Assembly: GCA_947501625.1 (NCBI GenBank) | Contig: CANMWN010000004.1 | Coordinates: 62,001-126,000 of the forward strand | Reading direction: 5' to 3' | DNA length: 64,000 nucleotides | Source of the DNA: an uncultured Flavobacteriaceae bacterium | Lineage (GTDB): Bacteria > Bacteroidota > Bacteroidia > Flavobacteriales > Flavobacteriaceae | Shown here: positions 29,440 through 38,902 of the stretch, in pieces | Position numbering within the stretch: the stretch's first letter is position 1 | Layout: the number at the start of each line of letters is the position of its first letter | Notes under the pieces: generated by a model | The model's database searches: none | What the model was told of the DNA's origin: nothing | What the model saw: only the letters and a program-made list of their open reading frames with translations | Position numbers and translations under genes: made by a program

Positions 29440-29468
29440 TTTGCAAACCAAATTTTTATGTAGTTTTG
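29440..29468 (+). promoter_or_regulatory. Promoter of the outer-membrane protein gene
   Basis: TTTG (29440-29443), a 17-base spacer and TAgtTTTG (29461-29468): both elements of the Bacteroidota promoter are perfect. Leader of about 15 bases to the ATG at 29489. Confidence 0.75.
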
Positions 29469-29488
29469 AACTTAACTAAAAACACATT

Positions 29489-30436
29489 ATGAAAAAAATA
29501 TTGTTGCTTTTTACACTAATCTTTAGTTCCCTTACGATTAGCGCCCAATACACTGAAATAATTAATTCTAAAAGACCTGGATTTTCGGAAAGCCCTTACG
29601 GTGTTGGAACAGATGTAATTCAAGTTGAAGGAGGTGTTTTCTTTGGTAAAAGTAATTCTAATGAAACTTTTGCAAAAACGGATCCTGTTGGTGGAACGCT
29701 ATTTATTAGATATGGAAAATTTCTAGAAAAACTAGAGATTAATGCTAAGGTGACGTATCAAAAAAACAAACTTGAATTTAACAATATTCTTACATCTTCC
29801 AGAAATATTAAAGGAATAAGTGAATTAACCGTTGGTGCAAAATATTTAATATATCAACAAGAATTTGCAGATAAATCAAAAGAAATACGAAGTTGGAAAA
29901 AGAGAACTGCATTTGATAAAAAGCGATTAATTCCATCTGTTGGTGTATATCTAGGAGTGAATACCAATTTTCTTGGAAAGGATTATAAAGAAGATAAATT
30001 GAGCCCAAAAGGTGCTATTTTATTACAAAATGATTTCAGTGACCGTTTAGTCCTTTTGACCAATTTAATTGCTGATAAAATTGGAACTGACAATCGTTAT
30101 TATGCATATATACTTACAATGACATATGCGATGAATCAACGCTGGTCAATTTTTGTAGAAAATGAAGGTGATTTTTATAAATACAAAAATGATTTTCAAA
30201 TAGGAACAGGCGCTGCATACTTATACTCTAATGATTTACAATTTGATGCGTCTATAAGAGCAAATACTAATAGTGATGAATCAGCATTTGTTGTTGGTTT
30301 GGGTGCTTCTTGGCGATTTGATAGACATCAAGACAAGCAAATTGAAACTGATGAAAACGGCAATAAAATAAAGCCAAAAAAACGTAAAAGAAGAGGAGGG
30401 TTTTTCTCAAGACTATTTAAGAAAAAGCGACCATAA
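29489..30436 (+). CDS. Outer-membrane beta-barrel protein, phenol-degradation MetA-type transporter family
   Basis: 315 residues. Signal peptide with cleavage near ISAQ (residue 19), then alternating beta strands; the opening KRPGFSESPYGVGTDVIQVEGG is typical of flavobacterial proteins labelled 'transporter' in the MetA-pathway superfamily. The C-terminal 35 residues are strongly basic, unusual for a barrel end. Cargo unknown. Followed two bases later by the acetyltransferase-like gene. Confidence 0.75.
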   Translation: MKKILLLFTLIFSSLTISAQYTEIINSKRPGFSESPYGVGTDVIQVEGGVFFGKSNSNETFAKTDPVGGTLFIRYGKFLEKLEINAKVTYQKNKLEFNNILTSSRNIKGISELTVGAKYLIYQQEFADKSKEIRSWKKRTAFDKKRLIPSVGVYLGVNTNFLGKDYKEDKLSPKGAILLQNDFSDRLVLLTNLIADKIGTDNRYYAYILTMTYAMNQRWSIFVENEGDFYKYKNDFQIGTGAAYLYSNDLQFDASIRANTNSDESAFVVGLGASWRFDRHQDKQIETDENGNKIKPKKRKRRGGFFSRLFKKKRP

Positions 30437-30438
30437 TT

Positions 30439-31557
30439 ATGATTACGCTTAAAGAAGCAACTACCAAAAAGGAACTAAGAGATTTTGTAAAATTTCCATT
30501 TTCACTCTACAAAAACAACAAGTATTGGGTTCCGCCAATAATTAATGACGAAGTTTCAAGTTTTGACAAAACTAAAAATCCAGTTTTTAAACATGCTGAA
30601 GCACAGTTTTTTCTTGCCTATAGAAACAACAAAATAGTTGGCAGAGTTGCTGCTATAGTAAACTGGACAGAAATAAATGAACAGAAAATAAAGAAAATGC
30701 GTTTCGGTTGGTTTGATATGATAGATGATATTGAGGTAACTAAAGTTTTGATTGATAAAGTTACTGAAATAGGAAAACAGCATAATCTTAAATTTATTGA
30801 AGGTCCTGTTGGTTTTAGTAATCTTGACAAAGTTGGTGTGTTGATTGAAGGTTATGATCATCTTGGAACTATGATTACATGGTACAATCATCCTTATTAC
30901 AAAGAACATTTAGAGGAATTGGGTTTTGTAAAAGCCAAAGAATGGTTGGAAAATTATATGTTGTTTAAGAATTTAAATCCCGATAATTTCTCACGTTTAT
31001 CGAAATTGATTGCTAAAAGATATAACTTAAGAACGATGAATTTTACCAAGACCGAGCAAATTTTACCATATGTAGATAAGATGTTTGACTTGTTCAATTC
31101 ATCATATGCAAGTTTGGCATCCTTCACTCCTATTTCTGATGAACAAAAAGAATATTTCAAAAAGAAATATATCAATTTTATAAACCCAGAATTTATTGAA
31201 TATATTGCTGATAAAGATGATAATTTAGTGGCTTTTGCAGTAACTATGCCTTCATTTTCAAAAGCATTACAAAAAGCAAATGGTAAATTATTTCCTTTCG
31301 GATTATTCCATTTATTGAAAGCCAAAAAGAAACCTAAAGAAGCCATTTTTTATTTAATAGGCGTACATCCTGATTATCAAAAGAAAGGAGTTGTTTCAAT
31401 GATTTTTGATTCATTTTATAATACATATTCCAAAATTGGCATTGAAGTTTTAAGAAGAACTCCAGAACTTGAAGAAAATGTTGCAATCCGACAATTATGG
31501 AAAGGCATGCAGCCAGTAACTCACAAAAGAAGAAGAACTTATAAAAAAATGTTATAA
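30439..31557 (+). CDS. GNAT-like protein, YghO family
   Basis: 372 residues. Opens with LKEATTKKELRDFVKFPFSLY and contains GRVAAIVNW, GPVGFSNLDKVGVLIEGYD and a C-terminal GVHPDYQKKGVVSMIF that resembles an acetyl-CoA loop. Homologues are sometimes mislabelled as GTP cyclohydrolase; nothing here supports that. Cytosolic, role unknown. Probably cotranscribed with the outer-membrane gene. Confidence 0.75.
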   Translation: MITLKEATTKKELRDFVKFPFSLYKNNKYWVPPIINDEVSSFDKTKNPVFKHAEAQFFLAYRNNKIVGRVAAIVNWTEINEQKIKKMRFGWFDMIDDIEVTKVLIDKVTEIGKQHNLKFIEGPVGFSNLDKVGVLIEGYDHLGTMITWYNHPYYKEHLEELGFVKAKEWLENYMLFKNLNPDNFSRLSKLIAKRYNLRTMNFTKTEQILPYVDKMFDLFNSSYASLASFTPISDEQKEYFKKKYINFINPEFIEYIADKDDNLVAFAVTMPSFSKALQKANGKLFPFGLFHLLKAKKKPKEAIFYLIGVHPDYQKKGVVSMIFDSFYNTYSKIGIEVLRRTPELEENVAIRQLWKGMQPVTHKRRRTYKKML

Positions 31558-31562
31558 TTGTA

Positions 31563-31590
31563 TAATGAGGTAATGAGGTAATGAGGTAAT
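31563..31590. repeat. 8-bp tandem repeat, 3.5 copies
   Basis: TAATGAGG repeated at 31563, 31571 and 31579, then TAAT. It lies directly after a gene and before a dispersed-type dyad. Copy number may vary between strains by slippage. Confidence 0.8.
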
Positions 31591-31608
31591 ATAACCATTA
31601 AAATATAA

Positions 31609-31658
31609 CGTCAGTTCGAGTGATTCCGAGAAGAATGAAAGGAATTGTATCGAGAACT
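31609..31658. repeat. Imperfect dyad resembling a dispersed flavobacterial intergenic repeat
   Basis: Arm AGTTCGAGTGATTCC (31613-31627) pairs imperfectly with GGAATTGTATCGAGAACT (31641-31658). I recall very similar GTCAGTTCGAGTG...ATCGAGAACT units scattered between genes in other Flavobacteriaceae; this is memory, not a search. It may act as a transcript end for the upstream gene. Confidence 0.6.
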
Positions 31659-31673
31659 AATAAAATTTGAATA

Positions 31674-32381
31674 ATGCAACTCTTTTACAATCCAACAATA
31701 ACAGAAAATGACACTCAATTTACATTTGATAAAATTGAGAGTCGTCATATTGTAAAAGTGTTGCGAAAAAAAGAAGGCGATACACTTTATATCACAAACG
31801 GAAATGGTAAACTTTTTACTGCTAAAATTTTATTTGCCAATGACAAAAAGTGTAGTGTTCAAATTATCAAAGTTGATGATAAAAAGAAGCCTTGGAATTA
31901 TTATTTACATATTGCCATTGCTCCTACCAAAAATAATGATAGGTTAGAATGGTTTTTGGAAAAAGCCACAGAAATTGGAATTGATGAAATTACACCAATT
32001 ATTTGCAAACACTCTGAACGTAAAGTTGTTAAAGAAGAACGGCTAGAAAAAGTTATTGTTTCAGCTATGAAACAATCTCTAAAATTCCATCTACCAAAAT
32101 TGAATCCTGCAATTTCATATTCCAATTTTATTCAGCAAGAATTTGAAGGGGATTTGTTTATAGCACATTGTGAAGAAACAGATAAAAAGTCTTTAAAAAA
32201 TGAATTAAAGCCTCAACAAAACATCACCTTGCTTATTGGTCCTGAAGGAGATTTTAGTTCTAAGGAAATTGAAATTGCTTTATCACATAATTTTATTCCT
32301 GTATCTTTAGGCGAAAGTCGTTTACGTACTGAAACTGCTGGTATTGTAGCAACTCAAAGTATTGCTTTTTTTAATGAATAG
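31674..32381 (+). CDS. rsmE: 16S rRNA (uracil(1498)-N(3))-methyltransferase RsmE
   Basis: 235 residues: N-terminal PUA-like domain (SRHIVKVLRKKEGD) and C-terminal SPOUT domain with LLIGPEGDFSSKEIE and LGESRLRTETAG, the RsmE knot motifs. Methylates U1498 of 16S rRNA. A near-consensus TAaaaTTTG ends four bases before its ATG. The next gene starts one base after its stop. Confidence 0.95.
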   Translation: MQLFYNPTITENDTQFTFDKIESRHIVKVLRKKEGDTLYITNGNGKLFTAKILFANDKKCSVQIIKVDDKKKPWNYYLHIAIAPTKNNDRLEWFLEKATEIGIDEITPIICKHSERKVVKEERLEKVIVSAMKQSLKFHLPKLNPAISYSNFIQQEFEGDLFIAHCEETDKKSLKNELKPQQNITLLIGPEGDFSSKEIEIALSHNFIPVSLGESRLRTETAGIVATQSIAFFNE

Positions 32382-32382
32382 T

Positions 32383-33027
32383 ATGAAAAAAATAGTTGCT
32401 TTATTTATTTTTTTAATGCTATTTTCAAATAGCAATTCACAAGAAGTAGCCATTCTTAAATATGATGGTGGTGGCGATTGGTATGCCAATCCAACTGCAA
32501 TTCCAAATCTTATAGAATTCTGCAATCAAAACATCAATACCAAAATTGAGTCTAAACCTCAAACTGTTGAAGCAAGTAGCGTTGATATTTTTAATTTTCC
32601 AATTGTTTTTATGACTGGTCACGGAAATGTGTTTTTCAATGACAATGCTGTACAAAATTTAAGAACGTATCTTATTTCTGGCGGTTTTCTTCATATTTCT
32701 GATAATTACGGAATGGATAAATTCATCAGAAGAGAATTAAAAAAAGTATTTCCTAAACTTGATTTTCAAGAGATTCCATACAATCATCCTATTTATCATC
32801 AAACCTATAAGTTTGATAAAGGAATTCCTAAAATTCACGAGCACGATAATAAACCTCCGCAAGGATTTGGTCTTTTTTATGAAGGTCGACTTATTTGCTT
32901 TTATGATTTCGAAACCGATTTAAGCGATGGTTGGGAAGATGAAATTGTTCACAACAATCCAAAAGAAACTAGATTGAAAGCCCTAAAAATGGGAGCAAAT
33001 ATCATTGAGTATGCTTTTAAAAACTAA
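32383..33027 (+). CDS. Exported DUF4159 domain protein
   Basis: 214 residues from ATG 32383, chosen because it opens the signal peptide (KKIVALFIFLMLFSNSNSQ); in-frame starts upstream lie inside rsmE. The body has LKYDGGGDWYANP, PIVFMTGHG and GGFLHISDNYGMDKFIRREL, matching DUF4159, a glutamine-amidotransferase-like fold of unknown activity in Bacteroidota. Translationally coupled to rsmE. Confidence 0.85.
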   Translation: MKKIVALFIFLMLFSNSNSQEVAILKYDGGGDWYANPTAIPNLIEFCNQNINTKIESKPQTVEASSVDIFNFPIVFMTGHGNVFFNDNAVQNLRTYLISGGFLHISDNYGMDKFIRRELKKVFPKLDFQEIPYNHPIYHQTYKFDKGIPKIHEHDNKPPQGFGLFYEGRLICFYDFETDLSDGWEDEIVHNNPKETRLKALKMGANIIEYAFKN

Positions 33028-33088
33028 CAATCAACTTTTATTCTTCAAAAAAACTATATCTTAGTAGCAATAACTAACTACTAAATAT

Positions 33089-34006
33089 ATGAATCAAGAT
33101 TTAGATTCTCTGGTCATTAATTTTGACCAAAGTGGTCTTTGGATGCTCAATATCACTTTAGCCATCATTATGTTTGGTGTTGCGCTAGGTATAACCATTG
33201 AAGATTTCAAAAGACTTATAAAAAACCCAAGAATTCTTTTAACTGGAATCACTTCTCAATTTATTCTATTTCCTGCACTGACTTATTTGTTAGTGATTGC
33301 CATCAAACCTTCTCCAAGTATAGCTCTTGGAATGTTTTTAGTTGCTGCTTGTCCTGGAGGAAACATTTCTAACTTTATGACGCAAATGGCAAAAGGGAAT
33401 GCAGCATTATCAGTTAGTTTAACCGCATTTGCAACATTGGTATGTTTAGTTATGACACCTTTAAACTTTCAATTTTGGAGTAATTTATATGAGCCTACTG
33501 AACAAATTTTAAGAACCATTGAGTTAGATCCTTTGGTGCTTTTTAGATTGGTTTTATTGATTTTAGGCGTTCCACTTGTACTTGGAATGTTGGTGCGATG
33601 GAAAAAGCCGGAATTAGCCATGAAACTAATGAAGTATTTGAAACCATTTTCTATTATCATTTTCTTGGCATTAATTATCATAGCATTTTCACAAAACTTT
33701 GGAATATTCTTAAGTCATATTCATTATGTATTAATTATTGTAATTATTCATAATATTATTGGTTATATTCTTGGTTTTTATTTTGCCAAAACCATGAAAC
33801 TAAATTTTCAAAATCAAAAAACCCTCTCAATTGAAACTGGTATTCAAAACTCTGGATTAGGATTATTATTAGTTTTTGCTTTTTTTAATGGTCTTGGTGG
33901 AATGGCACTTTTAGTTGCTTTTTGGGGAATTTGGGATATTGCTTCTGGATTGCTTTTAGCGGCTTATTGGTCTAAAAAAGAATCCACTAAAATTGTAGAA
34001 GCATAA
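33089..34006 (+). CDS. Bile acid:sodium symporter (BASS/SBF) family transporter
   Basis: 305 residues with about nine membrane helices. The family motifs FLVAACPGGNISNFMTQMAKGN (near 80-102) and the late ETGIQNSGLGLLL mark the two crossover regions that bind Na+ and substrate. Cargo could be pantoate, 2-oxo acids or another organic anion; bile acid itself is unlikely in this organism. Five bases before the acyltransferase gene. Confidence 0.88.
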   Translation: MNQDLDSLVINFDQSGLWMLNITLAIIMFGVALGITIEDFKRLIKNPRILLTGITSQFILFPALTYLLVIAIKPSPSIALGMFLVAACPGGNISNFMTQMAKGNAALSVSLTAFATLVCLVMTPLNFQFWSNLYEPTEQILRTIELDPLVLFRLVLLILGVPLVLGMLVRWKKPELAMKLMKYLKPFSIIIFLALIIIAFSQNFGIFLSHIHYVLIIVIIHNIIGYILGFYFAKTMKLNFQNQKTLSIETGIQNSGLGLLLVFAFFNGLGGMALLVAFWGIWDIASGLLLAAYWSKKESTKIVEA

Positions 34007-34011
34007 TTAAC

Positions 34012-35052
34012 ATGAAACTCATTTGGTATCATATAGTTAAAGCATATATTCGTTTAGGACTATTCTTTTATTACAATAAAATAACAATTAAGGGAACTGA
34101 GAATATCCCTAAAAACGGTGCGACTTTATTTGTTGGCAATCATCAAAATGCCTTGATAGATCCATTACTTATAGCAACTACCAATAATAGAAACACTCAT
34201 TTTTTAACTCGTGCAGGTGTCTTTAAAAGAAAACTTATAATTAAGTTTTTTGATAGCGTACAAATGATTCCGATATACCGTGTTCGTGATGGATGGTCAA
34301 CACTCTCAAAGAATGAGGCTATTTTCAAAAAGTGTATTGAAATTTTAAATACTCAAAAATCTTTACTCATTTTTCCTGAAGGAAGTCATAACCTAGTAAA
34401 AAAGCTAAGACCATTGAGTAAAGGGTTTACACGTATTATTTTTGGAGCACTAAAAAAGTATCCTGATTTAAAAATCAATATTGTTCCTGTTGGATTGAAT
34501 TATAATGACACAACTGAATATCCAAGTTCGGCTTCTATCTATTATGGAAAACCAATTTTAGCAAACGATTTTTGGGATAAAAATGACATCCACAAATCGA
34601 CCAATAATTTAAAAGCAGTAGTTTTTGATGGAATGAAAGTACTAACCACTCATATTGAAAAAATTGGAGACGAGTATGAGACTGTTTTCAATAAACTTTC
34701 TCAAGAAAATGTTGATTTCTTAAACCCAATCGATACAAACAAAATTATTTCAAATATAGGTTTAATAGAAAACGTAGTTAAAGAAAACAAATCTTCTAAA
34801 AATATTTTTTCATATTTAACCATTCTTAATGGGTTAATTCCATGGTTTGTTTGGAAAAAATTACAAACAGGAATTTCAGAAATTGAATTTATGAGTTCTA
34901 TTCGTTTTGGAATAGGAATTACACTGTTTCCTATATTCTTTTTTATTCAAGCATTGATTATAAATCATTTCTTCAACCTTAAAATTGCTACTCTTTACTT
35001 TATTATTTCTTTAGTTTTAGGTTTACTTTCTTCCAAACTTTCAAAAAAATAA
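34012..35052 (+). CDS. Lysophospholipid/glycerol acyltransferase, PlsC family
   Basis: 346 residues. Acyltransferase motif I appears as GNHQNALIDPLL (H-x5-D, the spacing common in Bacteroidota rather than H-x4-D) and motif III as FPEGSHN. The C-terminal 60 residues hold two membrane helices. It acylates a lysophospholipid or glycerol phosphate at the inner membrane. Probably one unit with the BASS gene. Confidence 0.88.
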   Translation: MKLIWYHIVKAYIRLGLFFYYNKITIKGTENIPKNGATLFVGNHQNALIDPLLIATTNNRNTHFLTRAGVFKRKLIIKFFDSVQMIPIYRVRDGWSTLSKNEAIFKKCIEILNTQKSLLIFPEGSHNLVKKLRPLSKGFTRIIFGALKKYPDLKINIVPVGLNYNDTTEYPSSASIYYGKPILANDFWDKNDIHKSTNNLKAVVFDGMKVLTTHIEKIGDEYETVFNKLSQENVDFLNPIDTNKIISNIGLIENVVKENKSSKNIFSYLTILNGLIPWFVWKKLQTGISEIEFMSSIRFGIGITLFPIFFFIQALIINHFFNLKIATLYFIISLVLGLLSSKLSKK

Positions 35053-35085
35053 TCAATTCATAGTTAAAGTTTTAGTATTAACTTA

Positions 35086-35093
35086 TAAATTTG
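35086..35093 (+). promoter_or_regulatory. Candidate -7 element of the MscS gene
   Basis: TAaaTTTG, 25 bases before the ATG at 35119; no clear -33. Confidence 0.45.
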
Positions 35094-35118
35094 CTTTCTA
35101 TTAAAACAAAAATTTAAA

Positions 35119-35925
35119 ATGGAAAAATATTTAGAACAACTTAAGACATTAATTATCGATTTTACTCCAAGTGTTTTGGCTGCCTTAGCCATGCTCATAA
35201 TAGGTATTATTGTAATTAGATTTATTGTAAGAATAGCAAAAAAAATAATGATAAAAAGAGGTTTAGAAGAAACTTTAACTAAGTTTTTGACAAACCTATT
35301 AAGTTGGACATTAAAGGTGCTACTTTTTGTAATGGTAATATCTAAATTAGGTATTCAAACAACTTCTTTTGCTGCTATAATTGGTGCCGCAGGTTTAGCA
35401 ATAGGTTTAGCACTTCAAGGATCATTATCAAACTTTGCAGGTGGTGCTCTTATTATGATATTCAAACCTTTCAAAGTTGGTGATTTAATTGATGCACAAG
35501 GTGTTCTTGGCGTTGTTAAAGAAATCCAAATTTTCACGACAATACTAAATACTCCAGAAAACAAATTGGCTATTATACCAAATGGCGCTTTGTCAAATGG
35601 GAATATTATTAACCTAACCGCTGAAGGTAAATTAAGAGTAGATTTAACTATTGGTGTTGGTTATGATGAAGACATTAAAACTGCAAAAAAAGTATTACTA
35701 GATACATTAATTGCCAACCCAAAAACATTAAAAGATCCTGCTCCAACTGTTAATGTTTCTGAACTTGCAGATAGTTCTATCAATTTTGCTGTACGTCCTT
35801 GGGCAACGGTTGCTGATTATTGGGATGTGTATTTTGAAACTTTAGAAAACTGTAAAGAAGCACTTGACAAGGCTGGAATTGAAATTCCTTATCCACACTC
35901 AGTTGAAATACAAAAAGAAGGTTAA
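35119..35925 (+). CDS. mscS: Small-conductance mechanosensitive channel, MscS family
   Basis: 268 residues, close to E. coli MscS (286): three membrane helices (about 17-37, 60-80, 87-112), the pore helix with GAAGLAIGLALQGSLSNFAGG, and a cytoplasmic vestibule ending in IPYPHSVEI. Opens on membrane tension to relieve hypo-osmotic shock. Monocistronic, followed by a shared terminator. A second MscS paralogue is at 43953. Confidence 0.95.
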   Translation: MEKYLEQLKTLIIDFTPSVLAALAMLIIGIIVIRFIVRIAKKIMIKRGLEETLTKFLTNLLSWTLKVLLFVMVISKLGIQTTSFAAIIGAAGLAIGLALQGSLSNFAGGALIMIFKPFKVGDLIDAQGVLGVVKEIQIFTTILNTPENKLAIIPNGALSNGNIINLTAEGKLRVDLTIGVGYDEDIKTAKKVLLDTLIANPKTLKDPAPTVNVSELADSSINFAVRPWATVADYWDVYFETLENCKEALDKAGIEIPYPHSVEIQKEG

Positions 35926-35945
35926 TATTTTTTATAAATGAAACC

Positions 35946-35975
35946 AAAAAGCACCAATTTTATTGGTGCTTTTTT
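35946..35975. terminator. Bidirectional terminator whose loop holds a stop codon
   Basis: AAAAAGCACCAA (35946-35957) pairs with TTGGTGCTTTTT (35963-35974). The TAA stop of the convergent GH3 gene (35960-35962) falls in the loop. Confidence 0.85.
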
Positions 35976-38893
35976 GGTTCTTCTATTATTGCATCTACAA
36001 TAAATTGCTGTACCAATTGCCTGATATTTTTTTGAGACAAATCTTTATTATCCATTGTTGGATAAACTCTATTGGACAGGAATACATACACGATATCTGT
36101 TTCTGGATCAGCCCAAGTATAAGTACCTGTAAAACCTGAATGTCCAAAACTCTTATCTGATACACAACCACAAGTTGCATTTTGTTTTTCATTCAATTGA
36201 GGTTTGTCAAAACCTAAACCTCTTCTAACTTTTTTATCTTCGTAATAGCGTTTATTAAACTTATCTATTGTTTCTGATTTAAAATATCTTTTACCACCAT
36301 AATATCCTTTTTGCAAGTACATTTGCATCATCTTTGCAACATCGTTAGCATTACCAAATAGTCCAGCATTTCCACTTACACCGTTCATCATTGCTGCACC
36401 CATATCATGAACATATCCTTGCAATTTTTGATTACGATAATATTCGTCAATTTCTGAAGGAACAATTCTATATTTTTTGAATTTTCGCAACGGATTATAA
36501 GTCAATGTATTTGCACCTAAAGGCTTGTAGAAATTAGCGTCATTCAAAACATCCATTTCATTCTGATAGGTATCTTTTATATATTTTTTGAAAAGATAAA
36601 ATACTAAACCACTATAACGATAACCTGCTCTTTTACGTTGCGGTACATCTGCAATTCGTTTAAAAATAGTATCGGTATATGACTTATCTAAATATAATTT
36701 ATCGGCAACTTTAATAGAATGTTTTTTTGACCATTTAGAACTATACCAATCTTCAGATGGTTTGTTAGTTATACTATCCAATGTCTCCAAGTAAAAAGGA
36801 ATCCAAGGTACTAATCTTCCGTTATGAGAAAGTGCTTGTCTAAGTGTTACATGTCTTTTATCTGTTTTCTTCAACATAGGAAACATCTTTCCTAACTTAG
36901 TATCTAAAGTTATCAATCCATTTTCTTCACTCTTCATTATCATCGGCAAACCACCTAAAATTTTGGTCAATGATGCTAAATCATATAAATCTGTTGATCG
37001 AACTTTCCTTTTCTTATCATATGTATGATATCCGTAATTCTTATTAAAGAAAACCTTGCCATTTCTTGCAGCCAACACTTGACCTCCTGGAGCCATTTTC
37101 TCTTTTATTACTGCTCCGAACATAGAATCTATTCGTCTCAATTTTTGGCTATCCATTCCAACTGCTTCAGGAATTGTATAAGCCAATCTTTGCAAATCCG
37201 AAGAAGTTAAACCTGTACCTTGTTTAAATTCGTCACGAATTGAAACTGGTAGTTTACCTTTGGTAGTTAAAGCACCAAAAATCATTTGAGCAGAAATTTC
37301 TTGAGCCAATTTACTGTTTTGATAAGAAACCAAAACTGCTTCAATATTAGTAAATGTCTTCAATTGCAATAAACTGTAAGGACTTGCAAAAACATCCAAT
37401 ATTACTTTATGGTTTCTTGCAATTTCTTGAATCCATACTAAATCTTGATTAGAAAACTTATAGCTTCTCCACGGACTTATATTTGTTTTGTGACTACCAA
37501 TTATGACTAAATCATAAGGTTTCAATAGACCTATCAAGCCATCTAATTTATCAGACGCTATCACATCAACTTTAGCATAGTTTTTCAGCATTTTTACAAA
37601 GTTTGTGCTATCATCTTTACCTAGTTTTACATAGGCAATTTTTTTTCTATCTAAATCTCTTATTGGAAAAACATTTTTGTCATTTTTTACTAATGTTATC
37701 GATTTTTCAACCAACTCTCTATGCAACAATTCATCTTCAATTGCATTAATATCTGTCAGTAAATTTTTTATTTCTATTGGTTTATATTCATGTAATCCAG
37801 CCCAATATTTAGTCTTTAATATTTTTTTAACCGATTCATCTAATCTTTCTTCCGTTAATTTCCCAGACTCTAATGCTTTTTTGAAATGTGCAACTGTTTC
37901 AGGAATATCTAATGGTATGTCTAGCAAATCATTTCCTGCCAATATTGCTTGCAAATTAATTTCGGCAGATGAAGCAAAATCTGCTGATGCCTTCATATTC
38001 ATAGCATCGGTAATAATCAATCCTTCAAAACCTAGTCGTTCTTTCAATAGTTTTGTTACTATATTATAAGAAAGTGAAGAAGGTAAATTCACATTATATT
38101 CCAAACTCGGAACACTTAAATGTGCAACCATCACACTCCCTACTCCTTCATCAAACAATTTTTTATATGGATATAACTCAATTGAATCTAAACGCTTTTC
38201 AGAAAATTCTATAGTTGGCAATGTATAATGAGAATCTTGGGCTGTATCACCATGTCCTGGAAAATGCTTTGCACTTGCCAATACTTTCTCACTCTGCATA
38301 CCATTAGTAAATGCAATTGACTTATTTGCAACATTGATATGATTTTCTCCAAATGAACGACTTCCAATAATTGGATTGTCTGGATTGGTATTTACATCAA
38401 CGACTGGAGCAAAATTCATGTGAATTCCCATTCGCTTACAATGTTTTCCAACTTGTTTTCCAAATTTTTCTATCAACTCATTATCTTGAATAGCACCTAA
38501 AGTCATTGGCCAAGGATACTTATAGGTATCTTTCAGTCGCATGTTTAATCCCCATTCTGCATCTATCCCAATTAATAATGGAATTTTAGATAATGCTTGA
38601 TACTTATTGGTTAGTTGTGCTTGTTTTACTGGTTGATCTTGTAAAAAAATTAATGCCCCTAAATGATATTTTTCTATCAAGTCGGTTATAAATTTTTCAT
38701 GCTTTTCATCTAAATTTGAATAAGCAGCAACCATAAACAATTGCCCTATTTTTTCTTCAACAGTAAGTGTATCAAGTATCGAAGTAACCCATTTTTCTTG
38801 CGCTTCGTAATCTTCGGTCGCCAAAGGATCAAAGTTTTGAGCATAATTGAAAAATGAAATAAAAAACAGTATATAGAGGTACTTTCTCTTCAT
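35960..38893 (-). CDS. Fused GH3 beta-N-acetylglucosaminidase (NagZ-like) and class C beta-lactamase-like serine hydrolase
   Basis: 977 residues. Signal peptide (about 1-18). GH3 domain about 30-370 with the NagZ motif KHFPGHGDTAQDSH (His/Asp catalytic dyad) and the nucleophile in GLIITDAMNMKA. A GH3 C-terminal-like region runs to about 570. From about 590 on there is a beta-lactamase/PBP-like domain with SLTK (Ser near 641) and a late HSGFTGTYTWADPE segment. Probably works on exported muropeptides: sugar removal plus peptide or ester hydrolysis. Third in a run behind the exonuclease. Confidence 0.92.
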   Translation of the reverse strand: MKRKYLYILFFISFFNYAQNFDPLATEDYEAQEKWVTSILDTLTVEEKIGQLFMVAAYSNLDEKHEKFITDLIEKYHLGALIFLQDQPVKQAQLTNKYQALSKIPLLIGIDAEWGLNMRLKDTYKYPWPMTLGAIQDNELIEKFGKQVGKHCKRMGIHMNFAPVVDVNTNPDNPIIGSRSFGENHINVANKSIAFTNGMQSEKVLASAKHFPGHGDTAQDSHYTLPTIEFSEKRLDSIELYPYKKLFDEGVGSVMVAHLSVPSLEYNVNLPSSLSYNIVTKLLKERLGFEGLIITDAMNMKASADFASSAEINLQAILAGNDLLDIPLDIPETVAHFKKALESGKLTEERLDESVKKILKTKYWAGLHEYKPIEIKNLLTDINAIEDELLHRELVEKSITLVKNDKNVFPIRDLDRKKIAYVKLGKDDSTNFVKMLKNYAKVDVIASDKLDGLIGLLKPYDLVIIGSHKTNISPWRSYKFSNQDLVWIQEIARNHKVILDVFASPYSLLQLKTFTNIEAVLVSYQNSKLAQEISAQMIFGALTTKGKLPVSIRDEFKQGTGLTSSDLQRLAYTIPEAVGMDSQKLRRIDSMFGAVIKEKMAPGGQVLAARNGKVFFNKNYGYHTYDKKRKVRSTDLYDLASLTKILGGLPMIMKSEENGLITLDTKLGKMFPMLKKTDKRHVTLRQALSHNGRLVPWIPFYLETLDSITNKPSEDWYSSKWSKKHSIKVADKLYLDKSYTDTIFKRIADVPQRKRAGYRYSGLVFYLFKKYIKDTYQNEMDVLNDANFYKPLGANTLTYNPLRKFKKYRIVPSEIDEYYRNQKLQGYVHDMGAAMMNGVSGNAGLFGNANDVAKMMQMYLQKGYYGGKRYFKSETIDKFNKRYYEDKKVRRGLGFDKPQLNEKQNATCGCVSDKSFGHSGFTGTYTWADPETDIVYVFLSNRVYPTMDNKDLSQKNIRQLVQQFIVDAIIEEPKKHQ

Positions 38894-38902
38894 AGTATCT
38901 AT

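Noticed and set aside
30556-30909. Long antisense reading frame inside the YghO-like gene
   Set aside because: It is the reverse frame of a well-conserved gene, without promoter or start signal of its own.
31563-31590. CRISPR-like repeat
   Set aside because: Units are 8 bp, directly adjacent and without spacers; no cas genes are present.
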